Assembly: GCA_963969495.1 (NCBI GenBank) | Contig: OZ018335.1 | Span: 88,198,440 to 88,262,439 of the forward strand | DNA length: 64,000 bases | Direction: 5' to 3' | DNA from: Ceratothoa steindachneri | Taxonomy: Eukaryota > Arthropoda > Malacostraca > Isopoda > Cymothoidae | Part shown: positions 55,817-64,000 of the stretch, in pieces | Position numbering within the stretch: position 1 is the stretch's first letter | How the letters are laid out: every line of letters starts with the position of its first letter | The notes under the pieces: generated by a model | Seen by the model: the letters and a program-made list of their open reading frames with translations, nothing else | What the model was told of the DNA's origin: nothing | The model's database searches: none | Position numbers and translations under genes: made by a program

Positions 55817-56875
55817 TTATTTAATTATTTTCAGAACACAATTGAATACTACATAATGGTTAGGTAAAACGAATGAAAAAATTATCTGATAAAATATGAT
55901 GTAAATAATATTCAATGTGACCGCCTTTTGCGTCGATGACACGACGAAGTCTAAGTATGACCTGATCGCAAGTAGCACGCGGGGTTTCAAATGATATTTT
56001 CTCCCAGCATTCTGCCAGTTGGCACTTAAGAACTTGGACATTTTGATGATATTTGGTACATACCTTCTGCTCAAGCATCGATCACACTCCAAAGTACATG
56101 GGGTTCAAATATTGCGAACAGGGAAGCTATTGTTCCTTTTACCAAAACCCGTTAAAATCCCCCTGGCGCCATTCTTAAACTTTCATTTGCTGTATGTGAG
56201 GTAGATTCATCTTTTTGAAGTGTTATAACAACATTTTCTGGGGTTTCATCCACCCAGGGGGTGACCTTTTCCTTCAAAATCTAAAAATAAACATGTTGAT
56301 TAATCTTTATCCCTCCTCCAATGAAGATAAGAGGTGTTTCTTCGCCCGCCGATGTTACACCTGCCCACTCCATCAGTGAAGATGGCTTGTCTCTTGAAAG
56401 ATAGCCGCTGTTCAACCAGAATTTTATTTTTATTTTGTAAAATAACACGATAAATCTGTGTTGGCGGTGGAGTCGACAGTGAACAACTTCTCATCCGTCA
56501 ACAGAACTGGAGGCTGCGAGTCATCAAAGAGCCCATGAAGTTGCAGTTTTGCTCTTTCGACTCTTCTTCTTGGTGGAATTGGAAATCAGATATTATTTAG
56601 CTATCTTGAATGGACGAAGTTTCAGCTCATCCTTCACCAATTTTCGCATAGCCACATGACTCCCCTTGGCCTTCCAAACATCTTGCCTGTCACTCCTCCG
56701 TGGATTTCGCCTGATCTTGTTCATCGTGTTTTTGATGAAGGTTTGGATTCCCACTGATCTGAGCGAGGTGGTGTTCACTCTTGGAAGACAACTGCCTGTC
56801 TCTTTAAGCCATTTGATAGCTTTAAATCCTTCAGATCTGCTCGCGGTAGAGTTCAACATTTAAAAAATATCGCCG
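55817..56875 (-). pseudogene. DD37D (maT-type) mariner-like transposase relic
   Basis: From high to low coordinates on the minus strand: RNPRRSDRQ (helix-turn-helix, about 56710), VKDELKLRPFKIAK (56593-56640), an EEGIKINQHVY-like block, a KDESTSHTAN segment around the second Asp, an NPMYFGVWS-like segment around the third, and the C-terminal signature LRRVIDAKGGHIE (about 55918-55960). This order and spacing match the DD37D/maT type. Many stops and shifts. I found no convincing terminal inverted repeats. Confidence 0.75.
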
Positions 56876-57385
56876 TTTTCTTCCCCCTTCAACATATACA
56901 GGTATACACCCAAATCTCAATGAGATGCTATGCCGCCGACCGTTTGGTCATCGTGCGGAAAATGTATTTCAGAATGGTGCCCAGTCGGTCCACTGTTAAT
57001 TTATGTGCTCGCTCCGGATCCGGCTACCGGGTGGGCGTTTAGAATCTTCTACTCTCTCTTCTCCAAAATGGGCCCCCATGCCTGACCATGGATTATCCAA
57101 AAAAATAAATAAAACAAACTTATCTCCTTACCGATAAGGATTTTCAACTTTACCTATTTCTCCCGTTTCTGAGTTAAAGTGAGAAAAAAGCTCTATTTCC
57201 GGGGGATCCACAGATAACCCTAGCAATTCTCTAACTCAGACTCGATGCCCCTTCGGAAGGAAGAGAAACGATGGTACAAACCCCACTTACCTTCCGCACA
57301 AAAAGAAAAAAATAACAAGAAAACACAGACTTCTTCCTTCCAGGGGGAGGAGCCTGGGACGATTCCCTAGCCAACTCGGAGTGGT
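56876..57385. other. No recognisable gene
   Basis: Mixed sequence without supportable features. Confidence 0.35.
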
Positions 57386-57628
57386 CTAGCCCAAGTCTGG
57401 TATGTCTTGCTCGGTGTCCCTCTCGGATACAAGAGGGAAAACCTCCAACCTCTGCTCCTTATCGATATGCTGCCGTGAGTCTTTGAACACGCCAGCTTCA
57501 AGCGTTTCATGGTTATTCATTTCATTACTGAAACTAGGTTTTCTGACGGGCACATGTTCCATCAACGTCACTTCAGAGCTTGGATTCATGGTAGAGAACA
57601 AGTTTCCCGTTTCTCGTATGGGAGCTTT
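57386..57628 (-). CDS. Candidate 3'-terminal coding exon, unknown gene
   Basis: On the minus strand an acceptor-like GTTATTCTGTATTCCCTAG precedes an open frame of 80 codons that starts in phase (KAPIRETGNL) and ends at a TAG. The product is acidic and hydrophilic (it contains SSEVTLMEHVPVRKPSFSNE and FPLVSERDTEQDIPDLG), unlike low-complexity frames nearby. I do not recognise it and see no upstream exon. Confidence 0.28.
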   Translation of the reverse strand, partial: KAPIRETGNLFSTMNPSSEVTLMEHVPVRKPSFSNEMNNHETLEAGVFKDSRQHIDKEQRLEVFPLVSERDTEQDIPDLG

Positions 57629-58379
57629 CTAGGGAATACAGAATAACCCCCTACCCCAGGGGGTCATACTAAGCGCTCTTCAGACACTTGCTTGATGGCT
57701 CATTTGTGCAGGTCACCCCCACTCTACCATCAATTTCATCAAAGGAGTTCTCTATGCCAGGGGATTAATTGACTACTCTCTAGAATAATTATAAGAAAAC
57801 AGGTCGACCAGGTTGGCAGTGAAAATTAAACGTGTAATGAAGCAATAGAGGGTGGTGGAGGCTCGAGACCCACCCCTACACTCTTCGTCGCTTTAGGGGT
57901 TCCTGATTCAATGCGAGTTGGCTGGTATCACAACCGTGTGAAGGCATTTTGCCGTTTCCGAAGAAGATTTATCACGGCAACCACCCAATCACACTACTAA
58001 TTCATATAAACTTGTTAAGTTGGGTCAACCCGAAATATGTGCTAATTGCTTCTAGCCGTAGATGATAAGACTGCGTCATGTAAGGCATTGCCTCCTGCTT
58101 TCTCTAAGAATGGAGATTCCTAACTATTCGAAAATAAGGACTCCTTCATCCAGGTTGTGGACAGAATTTCGTTCAGAAATGCTAAGGAATTGATCCTGCT
58201 GGTATCGGTGCGATTAGACAGTGGAACCCAGAGACTCAAAGCGCCCCGCTAGCAATAGGACTCTAGAAAGTAGTAGGAGAAGGTTCGCGTGAGGAGTGGG
58301 AGCTTCTTCGCTATGTCCTCAAAGGTGACTGCCACTTGTGCATATTCGGCTAATAATCCTCGGAGGTTTCTCTCCGAGG
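57629..58379. other. No recognisable gene; possibly decayed ORF1 of the following element
   Basis: Position upstream of an I-like endonuclease fragment suggests a decayed gag region, but I see no motif to confirm it. Confidence 0.25.
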
Positions 58380-58690
58380 GTATTTTCCTACGATGGAATT
58401 ACCCTGTATTCTAGGCTAATTGGGAGGAGTTGAGTAGGCTTATCTCCAGTTTCCCTTCAACAGTCTATCTCCAGGAGACGATGTTGTGTGCATCCCTCCT
58501 GACAACATTCCCTGAGTATTATGGTTTTGAGACCGCTCCATCACACGATGAAGGCCGGGCGGGTAGATGCGCAATTTATACCTAATGTGTGTGTGCGTGT
58601 TGTCTCCGTTCTTTCTTTTTCCTTAAATATCTACTTAGAAGCAGCGGAGTGTAATACACCTGGAGACATGGTAGTCGTGTCACGTCTTCC
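58380..58690 (+). pseudogene. I-like endonuclease fragment
   Basis: The plus strand, with shifts, reads a WN(Y/C)xxxxANWEEL start like that at 47900 (minus), then a VYLQETMLCASLL block (the QET of APE endonucleases), then FPEYYGFETAPSHDEGRAGR and CAIYT. The same positions in the 44-49 kb element read LQESKLGA and GGCAIYT, so they are related families. Confidence 0.7.
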
Positions 58691-58954
58691 GAGATCCATT
58701 CTCCTCTCCTGATACTGGAACATGTATTGATTGCGTGGAAATGAGCGTGCTCACGAGTTAGCCAGGTCATCTGCACAGACTGAGTGACCAAAGCGGCGTT
58801 ATGATTTTTCTTGACTAAATGGCGAGAATCAGGGTGCCATTCGGGCTGCATGGCAAAGAAGATGGGAGACGGTGGTAAGTAATTTAAAGTTGCGTGCTAT
58901 TGAACTACGACTTTTTCCGTGGCCTTACCCCAATTCATCAGCGGCATCAAGTCT

Positions 58955-59220
58955 TTTTAGTCGTGGGTGACTCTATATCTCACAATGTTGGTCGGTCGGT
59001 CCGTCGGTCCCCGTTTTGCTTTAATTTTGTTTCGATAATAACATTGTAACTATTTGGCCGATTCTAACAAAATTTGAAACCCTTGTGTTGTTTTACATTC
59101 TCTTTCGAATGATATAATTTTCAAGGTCCTTCCAAGGTTATTCCGGAAATTATTTAAAGTTTTGAAGGTCGTAAGCTCATAAATCAGAATAAGTGAGAGC
59201 ACGCGACTTTGGTCAGCAGA
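58955..59220 (-). repeat. Dispersed repeat family B, copy 4 (one unit)
   Basis: Minus-strand copy bounded by GCTGACCAAAGTCGCGTGCTCTCAC and GACCGACCGACCAACATTGTG...CCCACGACTAAAAAGAC, with a single internal unit. It is the least decayed copy. Confidence 0.85.
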
Positions 59221-59221
59221 C

Positions 59222-59384
59222 CTTGTTTTGTTACGTCCAAATCGGACACACTCGCGGGGCGCAGCATCATTTAATGGAACGTTCACCTGAGCCTTTCTGT
59301 CAAGATTGTTTGGTCCCCCAGAGGATAATACATCTTTTGGTTGAATGTCTTAGTCTCGGGGGAGGTTTTTTTTGTGAGTGGTAA
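59222..59384 (+). pseudogene. Non-LTR ORF2 C-terminal tail fragment
   Basis: The frame reads QIGHTRGAQHHLMERSPEPF then CQDCLVPQRIIHLLVECLSL. This is the conserved Cys/His tail that follows RNase H or RT in I-like elements. The counterpart in the minus element at 44.5 kb reads MERSPATYYDDCVAPQTVWH. Confidence 0.8.
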
Positions 59385-59693
59385 CTGTTACTTTCCCAAC
59401 ACGATATGGTTCGCTTCTACCTATGTCATTCTCCTTTCTGAAGAGATGACAACCATTTATTGAAATTTTTACAAAAATTTCCTTACATGGAAGGAACAAT
59501 GAAGGAATGGGGAAAGCTATATAAATCAGATTTTCGCGAGTGGAAAAGAGTGGATATAGTGTTGAAGACATACAAACTGGGGTGGGCGGTCGGGGAAGAT
59601 GATGTTGGTCAAAAACGGAGAGGTGTGCGTTCGGTGGGAGTCGGCGAGCGAATGTGCCCGTCCCAGGTCCTCACTGCCTTATATAGGCGGAGC

Positions 59694-60035
59694 CTAAGGC
59701 ATAGAGGACTGGACATACCCGGAGCGAAGCGAAGGTTCCTCCCAGGTCCGGGACGGGCCGTCCGCCGGATTCCGAAGGGATCGAACGTAACGGATGTTTT
59801 TGGCTGAGCTTCTCCATAAAGTAGAGAAATCGACCAGGGCATCGGCCGAAAGGAGTTGAAGAATATCCGGAGGGATTTTACCCCGTTTAGTATTTGAAAT
59901 GGCCGGCTGACAGTCCGAGAGGATGCGTGCCCTTGGGAAGAGGAGGAGGGTGATCACAAGGGCCACGCTTTCCAGATGGAAGGCAAATCCAGGAACCCGA
60001 AGGAGCCATGCAGGGAAGGCCCAGGATTCGCCCAT
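59694..60035 (-). pseudogene. RNase H-like fragment of a retrotransposon
   Basis: A 113-codon minus frame has ESVALVI, ILSDCQPAI, KRGKIPPDIL and a NPADGPSR ending. The Asp-containing centre and NPADxxSR pattern resemble the RNase H of LTR or DIRS-type elements rather than the I-like type. No RT or integrase is seen nearby. The class is an inference. Confidence 0.45.
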
Positions 60036-60599
60036 AGTATTTAATTATTTAATTTGTTGGCTGCATGCTCAGGCCCCTGAGGTAAGTGGATCTCCCTACG
60101 GAACCAGAGCGCGCCTTCTCGATATTTGTTGTCGTTTTTCCAGGGTAAGGAGGTTGTCGTTGCTGTTTCTCTCTTTCTTCTCGTTTTTTTCATAATGTAG
60201 ATTTTAAGTAACCTGGCTTTAATATAGGCTTTTAGGTAATTTTGGTGGCTCTATCCTCCCTTGCAGCCGAAAAAAGTGATTATAATAATAAGAAAATGAT
60301 TTTCGCAAGCCAGAAAGACATTCTTCCGATTTCTTCCCTCTACTCAAATCCTCTAACATTATTCTTACGAAATCGTTAAATGGTGGGTTAGGATATTTTC
60401 CGGGCAACGAAAGTCACCTCTCTACTGCATAGCGCAGCTCCCGTAACTTAAAATACATGTCAGATGCCCTTGTTCTGTTGGAGCGTGGTATTCATAAGGC
60501 TTTCCGTTGCAGTCAGAATTTTGCCATAGTAATTGTTTATTTTAGATAATAGCTTTGACACCGTCTAGGGATACAGTATCGTAAAGACCTCTATTTTAT

Positions 60600-61420
60600 A
60601 TGGGCGAGGGGACGCCTCCCAATTTCTCTAGACTAGTTTTTTTACGAGTTCTTGAATTCAGTCTATTGGTGTCGGGAAACCTCCCAGAACCCGTAGGGCA
60701 AGATGAAGGTGTCCCGCAGGAAAAGGTTCTCATCTTCACTTTCTGCGGTGAACATCAACGGTATCGCCTAGGTCCTGCCAGAAGATATTCTCGCCTCGGT
60801 TCTATCGGAAGATGCTCTCTCCTCGGTTCTACTGGAAAATGTTCTCGCCTCGCTCTACGTAGATGACTTTTTGACCTCTTCCGGGGCACTTTTAATGTTC
60901 AAATTGTAGCATTGACACCACCATGTAATTAACTGCATGGCTTCGGTGAATTTCTGTCACCGTCTAGGGCATGACGCCTACCCGAACCTTTTCCTAAGTA
61001 TAGCTCACTTAGACATGACGAACTCGCGTCATTTCCTTGCTCTTGAATTCAACCGACGACTCACCAGATAGGTGTACATTCGCATATTTAGGGTCCCTTT
61101 TTCTCTTGCTTGGAGAGTCTTCGTTCTGGAGCGTTTAACATATGGAGTGCTGATAATGTTGGCGTACTTCTGTTTTAACGCCCCTTTATTCACTCAAAAG
61201 TCTTACTACGAGTGCGAAATTTATTCCTCAGCATCGGAACATTTACTACGGATGGTGAATTCAGTCCACGATTTTGGTGTCATGTTCCCGACCTGTGCTG
61301 CCCTCCCTGCCTCCCTCCGTCCTCTGTAAAAAGCCTACTTTTCTATGCAGAGGAGATGACGACATGGCTTTTGATAGTCTGGGACATGTCGAAATTAAGT
61401 TTCTGGACATTTACCCTATA
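60600..61420 (+). pseudogene. I-like reverse transcriptase fragment
   Basis: The frame reads SGNLPEPVGQDEGVPQEKVL (motif B; the GVPQG Gly is Glu here), then a frameshift and a TAG, then an unusual 27-bp triplication. It continues with LYVDDFLTSS (catalytic YVDD at 60856-60867, intact), an NSRHFLALEFNRRLTR block and YECEIYSSASEHLLRMVNSV. It is similar in order to the 44-49 kb element but on the other strand. Several shifts make it non-functional. Confidence 0.8.
60775..60855 (+). repeat. 27-bp x 3 in-frame triplication next to YVDD
   Basis: Units at 60775-60801, 60802-60828 and 60829-60855 encode LPEDILASV, LSEDALSSV and LLENVLASL. Each is nine codons, and the block ends directly before the YVDD codons. 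The related element at 46 kb has one such segment (LPEDVLATI) before its VDD. Confidence 0.92.
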
Positions 61421-62130
61421 AGGGGTTGCCCAGTGTAGACTCATACACCTAGTGTCTTTAGGAGCGGCAAGTCCTTTCCCTTCCAGCGGTCGCTGAGGTC
61501 TGAAACTAGATTGAAACTACCTGGGATTTTCCCCTCTAGACATCTCCATTTTCCACCTTTCTCCCCTTTCTTTACAAGCCATTTCTCGCCTATTCTTGAC
61601 TGATGGCTAATCTTGCAGGCTAGTCGCTAACAGGCATTCGTCCTCTCAGCAATGGTTGTGGCTGAGGGAGGGGATTCACCCTTACTCTTGGATTAAGTAG
61701 AAGGTGTGCTACTTAACATGTTTCATTTCTTCCCACGCTTCTCCCATTATTCTTGCCTCCCTTTTCTATCTTCCGCAAGGGTTTATCATGTGTAGTTATG
61801 AAATCATGCTTCAGATGCGTTCCCTCCCGGCCCCAATACATCTAAGAGGATATGCGACTGTATATTTGCCCCAAATTTTCACTTTTATCTTCACCACTTT
61901 CTTTACAGAAATCCCCTTCCAAATTTCTGCGTGACACGGCCTCGTTGCTATTGCAATTTAAATTAGAGAAAAAATATATCTTTTATGCACCCTCAGGGGA
62001 ATGTCAGTTTTAGCATGGGGGACCTTGCTGCGGGTGACATTTAGAGAATTGTGGCTCTTCCTGGGTCCAACGCTTCCAGTTTGCCCTCCCAGCCACAACG
62101 CTAACAAGAGGCTCTTCGGCTTTTTTTCAC
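61421..62130 (+). repeat. Dispersed repeat family A, copy 4
   Basis: Head CCCTATAAGGGGTTGCCCAGTGTAG...ACCTAGTGTCTTTAGGAGCGGC, middle GCTAATCTTGCAGGCTAGTCGCT and tail CTTTCTTTACAGAAATC...GGCCTCGTTGCTATTGCAAT are shared with the copy at 63.1 kb in the same order. This is the longest copy in the window. Confidence 0.75.
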
Positions 62131-62474
62131 ACAGTTTCATTTCCTCTAGCTTTACCATTTTCTTCGTAGATCCTCCACACCCCCCCCCCTCACAGACTTT
62201 CTTACAGGATACGCCCCTGATGAGATTTCAGTTCAAATTCGAAAGTGGAAATCATAAAAAAAAGACTTGGTAAAGCTAAAAGTGCACGGAATAGGGGGCA
62301 ACGTTTAAAAATGGATTGGATCCTGCCTGAATTACTGTAGGTAGAGAGTCCTTTCAGTGGAAATAGTTCCTTACGGGTCTCGGTCATTCGTGGCCTCATC
62401 AGGGATCTGTTCTCAGACTTTTTAAATGCTTATATGTGCATATAATCGATCTTGATTTGAATTTATCAGGGAAA

Positions 62475-63080
62475 AATTCAAAATTTGCTGAGGCAACCAA
62501 ACAAGGTACTAGAGCAGAATATCATAGTGATTGTGAATGGCAGGTGTAATTTAACGTTGATCAGTGTATGGTAATACACATGGATCATGATAAACTCCGA
62601 AGAGATTACAATAAAGTTAGTGAAATTTTATACACGATCAACATAGGAAAGGATTTAGGTGTCATAAACTCGAAGGATTTCAAATTTTACAAATAATGTC
62701 CAGCAACATGACAAAGGATGAAAATGGTTCTATGATACATAGCTATAGACATTTTAGATTTAATTTGAAAGATATTATCCTCCCCTTATATTAAGCGCTT
62801 GCGATACCTCATTTGGAATATGCGATACATTCAAGGCTCTATACATCTTGAAGGAAATTTTAATATTTGAACTTAGAAATAGAAATAAATACTAATAAGA
62901 AAGACTCATGTACTTTCCTATACTTTGACTGGAAGATCGGCATCGACACAACCAACTTTTTGATGTCTTTAAAATAATAACGGATTCACTTATATAAAAT
63001 AGGATCAATATTTGAGCTAGAAAACGGAGCTACCACTATAAATAACCATTTAAAACTAGTATACAAAGTATTTAACACTG
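62475..63080 (+). pseudogene. CR1-like reverse transcriptase fragment
   Basis: The plus strand, with shifts, reads NSKFAEATK (the FADDTK active site with both Asp lost), GTRAEYHSDCE, FNVDQCMVIHM, LRRDYN, IGKDLGVINSKDFKF and ILPLY-KAL-like blocks, ending with an NGFTYI-like segment. The order matches the palm-to-thumb part of CR1-type RTs common in invertebrates. A deletion follows HSDCE. Decayed. Confidence 0.78.
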
Positions 63081-63104
63081 CGATACCTCCCAAAGCTCCT
63101 TTCT

Positions 63105-63720
63105 TATAAACCCCGCAAGGGGAGAACCTCGTGTAAATTGTTACCCATGGCACTTAGAGGAGCGGCACCCTATCCTGATTCCGTGCTTGAGTTTGTCTGA
63201 AACTAGATTTAAACTACCTAGGCTTTTTTACATTTAAATATCTCAATTTTACCCTTTTGTCGACGCTTTCTTTATTATCTCCTTCACACCTATTTTTTCT
63301 TGGCCAACGGCTAATTTTGCAGGCTAGTCGCTGACCACTTTTCGTCATTCATCACTTGTTGGGGCCTAGAGAGGTACTCCTTCCTCATGGTTCCTGTGTA
63401 GAGGGGGGGGTATTTAACATGCCTAATTTCTTCCCCTCCCCTCCCATTGTTCCTTTTACTACTCCCATTTTCCTTCTTATTACTCTTCCCCGAAAAGTGT
63501 TGGTTGTAGCGTGGAAATAATGCTGTAGCTGACATCTGGAGGATTTCTTACTCTGCTGTCCCTAACTCCCGAAGATGCGTTATCTACGGACCCCATTGCC
63601 TCTAAGAGAATGATGCTATATATCTTCCATTTATCTTCATTACTTTCTTTACTTAACTTTCTTTTCAATCTTTCTGTGGGTGAAGTCCTCGTTGGTTTTC
63701 GTTCGAATATTGAGGATAAA
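63105..63720 (+). repeat. Dispersed repeat family A, copy 5
   Basis: It has the same order of blocks as copy 4: CCCCGCAAGGGG...TGTTACCCATGGCACTTAGAGG, then GGCTAATTTTGCAGGCTAGTCGCTGACC, then ACTTTCTTTAC and CCTCGTTGGTTTTCG. It starts about 1.7 kb after the start of copy 4, with the CR1-like fragment between them. Confidence 0.75.
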
Positions 63721-64000
63721 AATACTTTACCTTTATAATAACAAAGTAAACAGGGAAACCCCTGCTTAAGAATGGCCTCAAAAGCACTGTAGCAAATATA
63801 TATGTATAAAAATAATATCGATAAATATTACTTTAAAATATAACTATAATTTGTGAAACTAATTATCCACATCCTTTCCTCCTTTACCTGTCCTTCGTCT
63901 CTGATTAAAATCCTTTCCCTTCTTTCTTGACCTAACCTCGAGTGGATCTTAGTGTTTGAACTGTTTCGTAATCCCGTAATATCCTTTACTGTTTCCACCG

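Overview
This window looks like intergenic or intronic DNA from an arthropod nuclear genome. It is AT-rich and dense in microsatellites, and almost everything recognisable is a transposable element, mostly decayed, or a tandem repeat. The retroelement proteins (CCHC gag plus APE endonuclease/RT, I-like RT/RNase H, CR1-like RT) and the mariner/Tc1, DD37D and DD41D transposases are arthropod types. I lean toward a crustacean from the general look of the non-LTR C-termini and the microsatellite load, but that is impression only. No prokaryotic operon, CRISPR array, rRNA gene or functional tRNA gene is visible, and no intact host gene can be demonstrated.

Layout. Positions 1-3973 are a 1563-bp head-to-tail array (about 2.5 units). 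Each unit holds an internally deleted mariner (918 bp) and a 645-bp spacer. A Tc1-like relic (3977-5185) abuts the array edge, followed by a pair of splice-compatible candidate exons (5207-5665). A small TA-flanked MITE lies at 6999-7183, a hairpin-forming satellite at 8940-10510 and a purine-rich minisatellite at 12590-13262. A dispersed repeat (called family B here) with internal ~125-bp units has copies at 13.7, 37.6, 54.6 and 59.0 kb. A Jockey-like non-LTR retrotransposon lies on the minus strand at about 14.2-18.6 kb. A DD41D (rosa/Visitor-type) transposon sits inside a (TA)n tract at 20.1-21.4 kb, and its likely MITE derivative is at 29.2 kb.

The middle contains a candidate signal-peptide exon (25306-25375), a foldback element (31.5-31.8 kb), a ~690-bp TTA-rich tract and a ~43-bp minisatellite. 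It also has a polypurine domain (37-40 kb) split by a family B insertion, a second deleted mariner (40223-41139, minus) and a 114-bp x 7 array (42.6-43.4 kb). A nearly full-length but dead I-like non-LTR element is on the minus strand (44.1-49.6 kb).

The last 14 kb is a graveyard of RT fragments (51.4, 58.4, 59.2, 60.6 and 62.5 kb), a DD37D (maT-type) transposase relic (55.8-56.9 kb), two convergent tRNA-derived SINE-like copies (55.0-55.5 kb) and several copies of another dispersed family (family A).

The elements interact mainly by nesting and parasitism. Examples are non-autonomous mariner copies sharing one ancestral deletion, a MITE with the tips of the DD41D element, minisatellites born inside RT reading frames, and elements inserted into microsatellites. 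I found no evidence for a new enzymatic system. The most notable signals are structural repeats.
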